DNA from: Candidatus Latescibacterota bacterium
GTDB lineage: Bacteria; Latescibacterota; UBA2968; UBA8231
Reading direction: 5' to 3'
Length of the DNA stretch: 7,142 nt
Assembly (NCBI GenBank): GCA_022825185.1
Contig: JAJDYK010000346.1
Coordinates: 1-7,142 of the forward strand
Position 1 is the first letter of the stretch; each line of letters begins with the position of its first letter. Shown here piece after piece: positions 1 through 6,755 of the stretch. The translations under genes and the position numbers were made by a program. The notes beneath the pieces are model-generated. The model saw nothing but the letters and a program-made list of their open reading frames with translations, was not told the origin of the DNA and ran no database searches.

Positions 1-457
1 CTTTCAGGTGATTCGCTCGTTCGGCTTGCTCGACACGCACGTGGGCATGGTGCTGATCTACACGGGCTTTGCCATCCCGTTTTGCACCTGGCTGCTCAAC
101 GGCTATTTCCGCGCCATCCCCACCGATCTAGAGCAAGCCGCGCTCATCGACGGCTGTAACCGCCTCCAGCTACTCTACCGAATCGTCTTGCCGCTGGCCG
201 CACCGGCGATCGTAGCGGTGGGAACCTTTGCCTTTTTGCTTTCGTGGAATGAATTCTTGTTCGCTTTTGTGTTTACCAAATCGCAGGCCCTGACCATTCC
301 GGTGGGGCTGCGCGCTGCGTTTTTGGGACAATACGTCAACAAATACGACCAGCTATTCGCCGCATCGCTGATCTTTAGCCTGCCGCCAATCGCGCTCTTC
401 GTGGGATTGCAGCGGTATTTTGTCCAGGGATTGACGGCTGGTGCCGTAAAGGGATAG
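1..457 (+). CDS. Carbohydrate ABC transporter permease, MalG-type (CUT1), 3' part only
   Basis: This is the C-terminal part of an inner-membrane permease of a binding-protein-dependent sugar importer. The frame is open from base 2 (codons for F-Q precede the GTG at 8), so the gene runs off the left edge and that GTG is not the true start; roughly half of a usual 270-280 residue MalG-like protein is missing. The cytoplasmic EAA loop that docks on the ATPase is clear at about 131-211 (EQAALIDG, then nine residues, then IVLPLAAPAI). It is followed by hydrophobic segments around AIVAVGTFAFLLSW and LFAASLIFSLPPIALFVGL. The ending QRYFVQGLTAGAVKG is the standard C-terminus of this family. Stop is TAG at 455-457. 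The partner MalF-type permease and binding protein would be expected upstream, outside the window. The substrate cannot be told from this piece. Confidence 0.93.
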   Translation, partial: FQVIRSFGLLDTHVGMVLIYTGFAIPFCTWLLNGYFRAIPTDLEQAALIDGCNRLQLLYRIVLPLAAPAIVAVGTFAFLLSWNEFLFAFVFTKSQALTIPVGLRAAFLGQYVNKYDQLFAASLIFSLPPIALFVGLQRYFVQGLTAGAVKG

Positions 458-465
458 GAGAACCA

Positions 466-1455
466 ATGAGTAAGACTAAAACATGGCTGCTGTGCGCCCT
501 ATTGGCCGCCGCTTGTGGGCAGCCGGACGACGCACCCGATAAACTCAAGATCGGCTACGTCATCAACTTCATGTCGCACGAGTGGTACCAAAACATCAGC
601 AAATCGGCGACAGCGCGGGCAGCCGAGTTGGATGTCGAACTGATCGTCGCCGATGCCAACCTCGACGTGGCAGCGCAAATCTCCAAAGCCGAAAACCTGC
701 TCGCTCAAGGGGTCGAGGTGCTGATCTTGTCACCAGTGGATGCTAAGGCAATGGGGCCGATAGTGCGGCAAGCCAAAGCCGCGGGAGTACACGTGATTAC
801 CGAGTCCAACCCCGTGTCCGAGGCCGTCAGCTACGTGGGAATCGACAATTACGCCGGTGGGGTTAAGGCCGGCGAATGGTTTGCCAGCTACGCAGCGGAA
901 AAGGGCCTCGACCCCAAGATCCTCATCGTCGGCTTCCCCAACTTTGAGGACTGCCGGCAGCGAGTCGATGGCTTCAAAGACGCGCTCGCCGCTTCGGGTC
1001 TGGCTCATGAGGTCGTCCAAGAAGTCGATGGGCAGGGCCTCAAGGAAAAGGCGTTCAAGGTGGCACAGGACGCGCTGACAGCCAACCCGCAGATCAACGC
1101 GATTTACGGTATCAACGACGATTCTACTACCGGCGGCATGGCGGCCTACAAAGCGGCCGGATTAGACGAAGCGGCCCTGACTGCAATCGGCTTCGGCTTC
1201 GAGGGCACTGTGGGACAGACGGCCCTCACCGGCGACACGCCCTACGCGGCGGCGCTGGCGATGTTTCCGAATTTCGTCGGAAGCGCGCTCATCGATGCGG
1301 CGGTACAACTAGCGCGTGGTGAGCAGCTACCCGACCATTACGAGACGCCGACCATCGTCGTCACCCGCGACAATCTCAGCCGCTTCTACGACACGAGCAC
1401 CGAGCCGCCCTTCGCGCTCAAGGTGGATGCGGTGCGGGCCTTGATGCCGCAATGA
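466..1455 (+). CDS. Sugar ABC transporter substrate-binding lipoprotein (CUT2, ribose-binding/LacI-like fold)
   Basis: This 329-residue protein is the extracytoplasmic binding protein of a CUT2 importer (Peripla_BP_4-like, RbsB/XylF relatives). Residues 1-16 form a short signal peptide (KTK, then WLLCALLAAA) ending at a probable lipidated Cys17. The lipobox is slightly off consensus, with Ala rather than Leu at -3. The mature fold starts with KIGYVINFMSHEWYQNI (28-44). It continues with the family-typical LLAQGVEVLILSPVDAKAM (78-96), YVGIDNYAGG (123-132) and the hinge-side INDDSTTGG (216-224), where D/N residues normally contact sugar hydroxyls. AGGAGAA at 456-462 is a good ribosome binding site that overlaps the stop of the upstream CUT1 permease, so expression is probably coupled. 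The stop overlaps the next start (ATGA, 1452-1455). The tail after about residue 305 looks like a short extension. The ligand is probably a monosaccharide or similar small polar molecule, identity unknown. Confidence 0.93.
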   Translation: MSKTKTWLLCALLAAACGQPDDAPDKLKIGYVINFMSHEWYQNISKSATARAAELDVELIVADANLDVAAQISKAENLLAQGVEVLILSPVDAKAMGPIVRQAKAAGVHVITESNPVSEAVSYVGIDNYAGGVKAGEWFASYAAEKGLDPKILIVGFPNFEDCRQRVDGFKDALAASGLAHEVVQEVDGQGLKEKAFKVAQDALTANPQINAIYGINDDSTTGGMAAYKAAGLDEAALTAIGFGFEGTVGQTALTGDTPYAAALAMFPNFVGSALIDAAVQLARGEQLPDHYETPTIVVTRDNLSRFYDTSTEPPFALKVDAVRALMPQ

Positions 1456-2423
1456 GCCGCTTTCTGTCGCGGATGCTCCACAGTGAGCAGGCCGGGCTGT
1501 TGCTGGCACTGGTCCTGCTCTGCGTGGGAATTTCCCTGCTGACGCCGGTCTTCTTTACCGCTGTCAATATCAAGAACGTGCTGCGCGATGCCTCGCTGGT
1601 GGCCATCGCCGGGATCGGCATGGTGATGATCATCCTGCTCGGCGAGATCGACCTGAGTGTCGGCTCGACCCAAGCAGTGGCTGGGATCATCGCCGTGGCC
1701 GTGCTCAACCAGTTTGAAAGCGTAACGCTGGCACTCGTCGCCGCACTCGCCGCCGGAGCACTCGTCGGCCTGTGCAACGGATTGCTGGTCACCAAAGCCG
1801 GCATCAACTCCCTGATCGCGACCTTGGGCATGATGGCAATTTTGCGCGGCGCGGCCATGGTCAGTACTCAAGCAGTATCGATCCAAGGCAAAGTAGAAGG
1901 CTTCATCGAAGTGGGCACCGGACACTTGGGGCCGATTCCGATCCCAGTGCTGGTAACCTTTGTCCTATTAGGGCTGTTTTACTACGTCCTCCACCACACC
2001 ATCCTCGGCCGCTATATCTACGCCATCGGCGGCAACATCCAAGCGGCGCGGCTCGCGGGCTTAGCCGTCGATCGCACGCGCGTCTTGGTCTTTGTACTCG
2101 GCGGCGTGCTGGCGGCGCTGAGCGCCTTCATCTTGGCCTCACGCCTCAACTCCGGGCAGCCGAATGCCGGCTTAGGGTTTGAGTTGCAAGTGATCGCCGC
2201 GGTGATCTTGGGCGGCATTAGCCTGACGGGCGGCGTGGGCACGCTCGGCGGCGCTTTCATCGGCATCCTGATCCTGACGGTGCTCTCCAACGGCCTAGTA
2301 CTGTTGAACGTGTCGTCCTTCTACCACGATATTGCGCGCGGCGCGGTAATTATCCTCGCCGTGTATCTAGACACCCGCCGCAAGCAGAGTCTCCTACGAC
2401 GGTTACTCGCCCCCCCGACATGA
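1452..2423 (+). CDS. Sugar ABC transporter permease, RbsC/XylH-type (CUT2)
   Basis: This 323-residue inner-membrane permease forms the translocation channel for the binding protein encoded just upstream. It is strongly hydrophobic, with segments near residues 14-35, 47-64, 72-86, 90-112, 118-137, 160-180, 209-229 and 243-305. The BPD_transp_2 hallmark GEIDLSVGS lies at 64-72, and the glycine-rich ILGGISLTGGVGTLGGAFIG at 252-271. The cytoplasmic stretch GRYIYAIGGNIQAARLAG (186-203) is the EAA-like coupling loop of this family. Length matches RbsC relatives. The start codon overlaps the previous stop by four bases and no strong Shine-Dalgarno precedes it, which points to translational coupling by termination-reinitiation. 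The 3' end overlaps the ATPase start in the same way, with a run of seven C just before it (2410-2416). Confidence 0.95.
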   Translation: MSRFLSRMLHSEQAGLLLALVLLCVGISLLTPVFFTAVNIKNVLRDASLVAIAGIGMVMIILLGEIDLSVGSTQAVAGIIAVAVLNQFESVTLALVAALAAGALVGLCNGLLVTKAGINSLIATLGMMAILRGAAMVSTQAVSIQGKVEGFIEVGTGHLGPIPIPVLVTFVLLGLFYYVLHHTILGRYIYAIGGNIQAARLAGLAVDRTRVLVFVLGGVLAALSAFILASRLNSGQPNAGLGFELQVIAAVILGGISLTGGVGTLGGAFIGILILTVLSNGLVLLNVSSFYHDIARGAVIILAVYLDTRRKQSLLRRLLAPPT

Positions 2424-3904
2424 CGCCGCTGCTCTCCCTAGAGGATATCCACAAGCGCTTCCCCGGCGTCTATGCGCTCAAGGGCGTTGACTTTGCAGTG
2501 CAGCCGGGAGAAGTCCACGCGCTGGTCGGCGAAAACGGCGCGGGCAAGAGCACCTTGATCAAAATTGCGGCTGGCGTGTACCACCGCGACCAGGGCCGCT
2601 ACCAGATCGCGGGTCGCCCCGTAGATATCCGCCATCCGCGCCAAGCCCTGGACCACGGGTTGGCGGTCGTTTACCAAGAGCTAGAGTTAGTCCCTTCGCT
2701 GTCGGTAGCTGAGAATCTGTTCTTCGGTCGCCTGCCGCACGGGCGCGGCGGGCGCGTCCAGTGGAACGCGCTCTACGCCGCTTCAGCAACGCTATTGGAC
2801 GAGGTCGGGCTGGCGGTCGATCCGCAGACCAAGGTCGGCCACCTCGGCGTGGCTGCGCAGCAATTGGTCGAGGTCGCGCGAGCGCTGGCGTGCGACGCCC
2901 AGATAATCATCATGGACGAACCAACCTCGGCTCTGAGTACGCGCGAGATCGACAAGCTCTTTGCGCTCATTGCCCGGCTCAAGGCGAGGGGCGTCGGCGT
3001 GGTCTATGTATCGCACAAACTCGCCGAGGTCATGGCGCTGGCCGACCGAGTGACAGTCTTGCGCGATGGGGAACGCGTCGCCTGTGAACAGGCCGCCGAC
3101 CTCGACGAGAAGCAGCTTATCGCGCTGATGGTCGGACGGGAGTTGGGGCAAGGTTTTCCCGCGGCCGATCGCACGCCAGGGCCGTGTGCCCTGGAGGTGG
3201 AGGGGTTGACCACCGATCGGGTGCAGGATATCTCCTTCCGGGTGTGCGCTGGAGAAATCGTCGGCTTCTCCGGCCTGATGGGCGCGGGGCGGACGGAACT
3301 GGCGCGAGCCGTGATAGGCGCAGACCGCCGCCGCGCTGGAACCATCACCATCGACGGAGTCACTGTACCAGCGAACGCACCGCCGCAGGCGCGCACCCTC
3401 GGGTTGGGACTAGTGCCAGAAGACCGTCGGGCCGACGGCCTCTTCGCGCAGCAGAGCGTGCGCGCCAACGCGAGCGTCGCGGCCTTAGAGCAATTCTGCC
3501 GCGCCGGCCACGTGCAGGTAGGCATGGAGCGGCAGCAAGTCGGCGCACTCGTCACGCGCCTGCGCCTGCGTCCCCCCGACCAAGAGCAGACCATCGCGCG
3601 GCTCAGCGGCGGCAATCAGCAAAAGGCACTGCTAGCCCGCTGGCTGCTCAAGGAAAACTTGCGGGTGCTGCTCGTCGATGAGCCAACCCGGGGAATCGAT
3701 GTCGGTGCCAAGGCCGAGATTTATCAATTGCTAGACGGGCTGGCGCGCCAAGGACTGGCAATCGTGGTCCTCTCCTCGGAAATGCCCGAAATTCTGGGGC
3801 TATGCGACCGAGTGTACGTGATGCGCGAGGGGCGGATCGCCGCTGAATATGAACGATCCGAAGCCACCCCGGAAAAACTCTTGGCCAGCGCCCTGCCGAT
3901 GTAG
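2420..3904 (+). CDS. Sugar ABC transporter ATP-binding protein, double-domain RbsA/XylG-type (CUT2)
   Basis: This 494-residue protein is the energising subunit of the CUT2 importer, with two fused nucleotide-binding domains on the cytoplasmic face. Domain 1 has Walker A GENGAGKST (37-45), Q-loop Gln86, a degenerate signature HLGVAAQQ (141-148), Walker B IIIMDEPTSAL (162-172) and H-loop His199. Domain 2 has a degenerate Walker A GLMGAGRTEL (285-294, Arg in place of the P-loop Lys), an intact signature LSGGNQQK (395-402), Walker B LLVDEPTRGID (417-427) and Ser-Ser in place of the H-loop His (452-453). This asymmetry is normal for the RbsA/MglA/XylG group: one composite ATP site is competent and the other degenerate. 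The start overlaps the permease stop (ATGA) without a good ribosome binding site. The last codons, ATG TAG, form the first bases of an inverted-repeat element (3900-3965). Confidence 0.96.
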   Translation: MTPLLSLEDIHKRFPGVYALKGVDFAVQPGEVHALVGENGAGKSTLIKIAAGVYHRDQGRYQIAGRPVDIRHPRQALDHGLAVVYQELELVPSLSVAENLFFGRLPHGRGGRVQWNALYAASATLLDEVGLAVDPQTKVGHLGVAAQQLVEVARALACDAQIIIMDEPTSALSTREIDKLFALIARLKARGVGVVYVSHKLAEVMALADRVTVLRDGERVACEQAADLDEKQLIALMVGRELGQGFPAADRTPGPCALEVEGLTTDRVQDISFRVCAGEIVGFSGLMGAGRTELARAVIGADRRRAGTITIDGVTVPANAPPQARTLGLGLVPEDRRADGLFAQQSVRANASVAALEQFCRAGHVQVGMERQQVGALVTRLRLRPPDQEQTIARLSGGNQQKALLARWLLKENLRVLLVDEPTRGIDVGAKAEIYQLLDGLARQGLAIVVLSSEMPEILGLCDRVYVMREGRIAAEYERSEATPEKLLASALPM

Positions 3905-3965
3905 GGGCGTCCCTTGTGGGTGCCCTTGCTTTAGGACCTGGACAACCACGAGGGTTGCCCCTACA
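3900..3965. repeat. Imperfect inverted-repeat doublet (REP/BIME-like), overlapping the ATPase stop codon
   Basis: The left arm is 3900-3925, starting TGTAGGGGCG. The reverse complement of the right arm (3940-3965) matches it at 21 of 26 positions, with nine identical outer bases (TGTAGGGGC). The spacer is 14 bases. Each arm also folds on its own. The left arm pairs 3905-3912 with 3918-3925 (eight pairs, two of them G-U, five-base loop). The right arm pairs 3940-3947 with 3953-3960 (one mismatch, five-base loop). This architecture is that of a doublet of palindromic REP-type units. There is no T-tract after either hairpin, so it is not a classical intrinsic terminator, though it may protect the 3' end of the transporter mRNA or weaken read-through. 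Copy number elsewhere in the genome is unknown; only this doublet is seen in the window. Confidence 0.7.
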
Positions 3966-4028
3966 ATCCGGGGGCTGCGTCCATCTGCGGATTATCTTAT
4001 GTAGTCCCTAACCACTGAGAGGTGCAAC
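3905..4028. other. Intergenic gap between ATPase and SDR genes
   Basis: The gap is 124 bases. Its left half is the inverted-repeat doublet. The right half (3966-4028) contains an A/T-richer patch around 3989-4001 (GGATTATCTTATG) that could serve as a -10 region for a separate SDR-gene promoter, but I see no convincing -35 box at the right spacing. No ORF, tRNA or CRISPR repeat is visible. Confidence 0.5.
4017..4024 (+). promoter_or_regulatory. Ribosome binding site supporting the GTG start of the SDR gene
   Basis: GAGAGGTG lies four bases upstream of GTG at 4029. It places the start there: the next in-frame ATG is 93 codons in, well past the nucleotide-binding motif, so GTG is the only start that leaves the Rossmann fold intact. 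Confidence 0.7.
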
Positions 4029-5063
4029 GTGAAAATCCTAATCACCGGCGGCACCGGCCGCGTCGGAGCCAACTTAGCCAAAGCCTTGCTCGACAAAGGG
4101 CACGACATCCGCTCGTTTGTCTATCCCGGCGACCAAAGCCGCGCCCACAAGCTCGACAGCTTTGACCGCGTCGAGACCATCGAAGGCGATTTGCGCAATC
4201 TCGCCGACGTGCGCCGCGCCGTCGAGGGAGTCGATGCAGTGTACCACATTGCCGCGGCCTTTGGCGGCCCCTTCGACAACCGCGAATACCTCGAAATCAA
4301 CGGCATGGGTACCATCAACGTGTTAGAGTCGATTCGCGAGCTAGCGCCCAATCTGCACCGCTTGGTCTATGCTTCCACCGAGGCGATTTACTGGGAGAAT
4401 CCCTACAACGGCCGCTGCTTTGAAGAGCCAATCCGCGAAGACCAAGTCGCCCGCTACCAGACGATGCCCTATTTCCTGACCAAGTGGATCGGCGAGGAAC
4501 TGGTGATGAGCTATCACCGTCAGTACGGGCTGCCATCGGTGACCACGCGCTTTGCCACAATTATCGAGCCGGGAGAATTTCTCGACGCAAACGGCTTGCC
4601 GCATCTGTTTTTGTTCGGGCCGGTGTACGAGCGATTCAAAGACCAAGAGGGGGACTTTGCCGAGCAGATCAAGACACTGTGGACGGGCGAGGAGCAGTTC
4701 TTGCTGTCGCGCAATCCAGACGGACGGCCCTATCGGCAGCAATTTGCCGACGTGCGCGACATCGTCCAAGGACTGGTGTTGGCGCTGGAGCGGGACGAGG
4801 CCGTGGGCGAGGTGTTCAATCTGGGCGGGGCCGCGCTGTTCGATTGGAGCGAGGACGTGCCCTATCTCGCCGAGCGCTTTGGTCTCGGCTACGCCGATGC
4901 GCGGCGGCCGGATTGGAACTACTTCGAGCTGGATTTGACGAACATCAAGGCAAAGTTGGGGTTTGAACCCAAGCACGACTTGGCGAGCATCCTCGACGCG
5001 GCTGAGGCCATGCGGCGCGGGGAGGACGTGGGAATTATCCCGACGGGCGTGCGCTTTGGCTAG
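4029..5063 (+). CDS. NAD(P)-dependent extended short-chain dehydrogenase / epimerase-dehydratase family protein
   Basis: This 344-residue cytoplasmic protein has the size and layout of an extended SDR (NAD-dependent epimerase/dehydratase family). The N-terminal Rossmann motif TGGTGRVG is at 6-13. GDL at 53-55 gives the Asp that usually touches the adenine. The active-site set is Ser116/Thr117 (in YAST), Tyr148 and Lys152 (YFLTK). FADVRD (239-244) and FNLGG (263-267) are the usual C-terminal substrate-domain motifs. Such enzymes oxidise, reduce or epimerise a hydroxyl of a sugar, nucleotide-sugar or related alcohol. The segment after beta-strand 2 (VYPGDQSR) does not clearly decide between NAD and NADP. 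The start is GTG with GAGAGGTG upstream. The gene follows the CUT2 transporter after 124 bases and precedes the GGT-like gene by 24, so a role in processing the imported compound is likely. The exact substrate is not deducible. Confidence 0.9.
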   Translation: MKILITGGTGRVGANLAKALLDKGHDIRSFVYPGDQSRAHKLDSFDRVETIEGDLRNLADVRRAVEGVDAVYHIAAAFGGPFDNREYLEINGMGTINVLESIRELAPNLHRLVYASTEAIYWENPYNGRCFEEPIREDQVARYQTMPYFLTKWIGEELVMSYHRQYGLPSVTTRFATIIEPGEFLDANGLPHLFLFGPVYERFKDQEGDFAEQIKTLWTGEEQFLLSRNPDGRPYRQQFADVRDIVQGLVLALERDEAVGEVFNLGGAALFDWSEDVPYLAERFGLGYADARRPDWNYFELDLTNIKAKLGFEPKHDLASILDAAEAMRRGEDVGIIPTGVRFG

Positions 5064-5074
5064 CGTAGTGGTGC

Positions 5075-5080
5075 GGAGGA
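5075..5080 (+). promoter_or_regulatory. Strong ribosome binding site of the GGT-like gene
   Basis: GGAGGA lies seven bases before ATG at 5088. It fixes the N-terminus at MIEGHQVLAD, a polar start, and so supports the absence of a signal peptide. The 24-base gap to the SDR stop holds no room for a promoter of its own, indicating co-transcription. Confidence 0.75.
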
Positions 5081-5087
5081 AATCCAC

Positions 5088-6704
5088 ATGATCGAAGGAC
5101 ACCAAGTACTAGCCGACCACGGCGCTGTATCCGCCCAGCAGCCAGCCGCGGCGCGCATTGGCGCACAGATATTGGCCCAAGGCGGCAACGCCATGGATGC
5201 AGCCGCAGCCACCAGTCTGGCCTGCTGCATGTTGGCACCCCAATCCAACGGCATCGGCGGCTACATGTCGGCGGCAGTTGTTCTGGAAGGCTCCACCGAC
5301 CGCGTCTGGTCGCTCGACGCCAATGCCGTGGCTCCAGCCGCTGCCCACGAGCACATGTACGACATTCTACCGGCCCGCCGCGACAACATGTGCACCAACG
5401 AAAGGGAATACGCCTGTAGCGTCCGCGACGATGCCAACGTGTACGGCCCCCAGTCCATAGCCGTCCCCGGCCAAATGGCTGGTATGGGCTTTTTGCACGA
5501 GCACTGGGGGAAGTTGCCTTGGGCCGCAATCGTCGCCCCAGCCCAAGAGTTGCTCGCCGACGGCTTTCCCTACGGCTCAGCCCTAGCCAATACCATCCGC
5601 AACCAAGAAGCCATTCTGCGCCGCTTCCCTGCAACATTTAGCCACCTCGCGCCGCAAGGCGAGTTGCCCAGCCCCGATGACATTTGGCATCGCCCCGATA
5701 TGGAGCGCACCCTAGCGCGCTTGGCCCAAGCTGGCTGGCGCGACTTTTACGACGGCGAATTGGGCCGCACTATCGGCGATTATGTCCAAGCCAGCGGCGG
5801 AGCCCTCTCCCGCGAGGATATGGCTGGCTTTGCGCCGCGCCTGACCGAGCCGTACCAAATCACCTACCGTGATGTGCCAGTGTACGGACCAATTTTGCCC
5901 AACGGCTGCCTCTCCGCCCTCCAGATACTGCACATGCTGGAGTGCCTGCCCGTGGTGCCCGACGACCGAGCCCAGTACTGGCACCAGCTGGCCGAAGTCG
6001 TCAAACAGGCTTGGCGCGACCGCCTACGCTACGTCGGCGACCCCGATTTCGTCGATGTGCCAGTGGAGCGCTTGCTGAGCAAGGACTACGCCGCCGGCCG
6101 CGTCGAAGCCCTGCAACAATTCCCCGAGCAGGTCGATCAGCAAGTGTACGAAGCCTCGGGCCCAGCCGTCTCCGAAACCCTGCACGTATCAGCCGCAGAC
6201 GCCGAGGGCAATCTCGTCGGTATTACCATCACCCAAGGCGGGGCCTTTGGCTCCTGTCTCACAGTACCGGGCACAGGCATTATTTTGGGTCACGGCATGT
6301 GCCGTTTGGACCCCCGTCCCGGTCGGGCCAATTCCGTAGCGGCGCACAAGCGTCCGCTCAACAATGTGGTCCCCATGATCTTGCGCCTGCCCCAGCGCGA
6401 CGTGGCCATCGGCCTGCCCGGCGGTCGCCGCATCATCAGCGTCGGTGCCCAACTCGGGCAGCGCATTATCGACTTCAACGCCACCGCCCTAGGAGCCGCC
6501 ACAGCCCTCCGACTCAACGCCGAAGCCCAAGAACCCCTCGAACTAAAGCGCGGCATCGACCCGGCGATTGTGGAAACTCTAAGAGAAATGGGCCACCGGG
6601 TGCAGGTAGTTCAAGCAGTAGCCGGCGGTGCTCACGGTGCCGAAGTACTTAAAAGCGAGGGCAAAGTGCGCGCCGGGGGCAATGGCTGGGCCACAGGCGC
6701 ATAG
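5088..6704 (+). CDS. Gamma-glutamyltranspeptidase-family Ntn-hydrolase with altered substrate pocket
   Basis: This 538-residue protein has the GGT layout. AVSAQQPAAARIGAQIL followed by GGNAMDAAAA (about 13-41), SNGIGG (53-58), AIVAPAQELLADGF in the large-chain core, and a large/small chain junction at Thr364. GGT precursors cut themselves before this Thr, which becomes the N-terminal nucleophile of the small chain. By ungapped alignment with the E. coli enzyme (recalled numbering), Thr364 equals T391, His366 H393, Thr382 T409, and Gly445-Gly446 the oxyanion glycines G483-G484. In contrast the gamma-glutamyl-binding residues R114, N411, Q430, D433, S462 and S463 align with Asn79, Gly384, Gly403, Arg406, Asn425 and Asn426. 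The segment between the D433 position and KRPL is ten residues shorter, so the lid loop is reduced. No signal peptide is seen, whereas most characterised GGTs are exported. I infer an active amidase/acylase on a substrate other than glutathione; a classical transpeptidase role is unlikely. Confidence 0.88.
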   Translation: MIEGHQVLADHGAVSAQQPAAARIGAQILAQGGNAMDAAAATSLACCMLAPQSNGIGGYMSAAVVLEGSTDRVWSLDANAVAPAAAHEHMYDILPARRDNMCTNEREYACSVRDDANVYGPQSIAVPGQMAGMGFLHEHWGKLPWAAIVAPAQELLADGFPYGSALANTIRNQEAILRRFPATFSHLAPQGELPSPDDIWHRPDMERTLARLAQAGWRDFYDGELGRTIGDYVQASGGALSREDMAGFAPRLTEPYQITYRDVPVYGPILPNGCLSALQILHMLECLPVVPDDRAQYWHQLAEVVKQAWRDRLRYVGDPDFVDVPVERLLSKDYAAGRVEALQQFPEQVDQQVYEASGPAVSETLHVSAADAEGNLVGITITQGGAFGSCLTVPGTGIILGHGMCRLDPRPGRANSVAAHKRPLNNVVPMILRLPQRDVAIGLPGGRRIISVGAQLGQRIIDFNATALGAATALRLNAEAQEPLELKRGIDPAIVETLREMGHRVQVVQAVAGGAHGAEVLKSEGKVRAGGNGWATGA

Positions 6705-6712
6705 CTCGTCTA

Positions 6713-6729
6713 TGGGTGATTTTCACCCA
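6713..6729. promoter_or_regulatory. 17-nt perfect palindrome between the GGT-like and enolase-superfamily genes
   Basis: TGGGTGA (6713-6719) and TCACCCA (6723-6729) are perfect inverted repeats around TTT. The palindrome sits in a 51-base gap, 8 bases after one stop and 26 bases before the next start. As RNA it gives a seven-pair hairpin without a downstream U-tract, so it is a poor intrinsic terminator. It could be an operator for a dimeric regulator or an mRNA-stabilising stem. No matching copy is seen upstream of other genes here. Confidence 0.45.
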
Positions 6730-6755
6730 CATCACTAACACGACGGAGAATAAAA

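Noticed and set aside
3004..3615. A 203-codon open frame on the minus strand opposite the ATPase gene
   Set aside because: It is Arg/Ser/Ala-rich, lacks domain features and is fully contained in the conserved double ATPase gene.
2420..3904. Loss of function in the ATPase because the second Walker A lacks its Lys and the first signature is degenerate
   Set aside because: This asymmetry is the normal state of RbsA/XylG/MglA-type double ATPases and is not a defect.
3900..3965. Reading the inverted repeat as a Rho-independent terminator
   Set aside because: Neither hairpin is followed by a T-run (the right arm is followed by ATCCGGGGGC), so the intrinsic-terminator pattern is not met.
3900..3965. 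Reading the repeat as part of a CRISPR array or an insertion sequence
   Set aside because: There are only two arms, in opposite orientation, with a 14-base spacer, and there is no transposase or cas gene in the window.
4341..5105. A 254-codon open frame on the minus strand opposite the SDR gene
   Set aside because: It lies wholly antisense to a clear SDR with all motifs, has a low-complexity, His/Gln/Arg-rich composition and resembles no family; long antisense frames are common in GC-rich genes.
5035..5637. A 200-codon open frame on the minus strand over the SDR/GGT junction
   Set aside because: Its composition is dominated by Arg, Gly and Trp, typical of a codon shadow, and it covers the well-supported ribosome binding site and start of the GGT-like gene.
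5942..6652. A 236-codon plus-strand frame inside the GGT-like gene
   Set aside because: It is an Arg/Pro/Ser-rich out-of-frame reading of the conserved GGT core, with no motif of its own.
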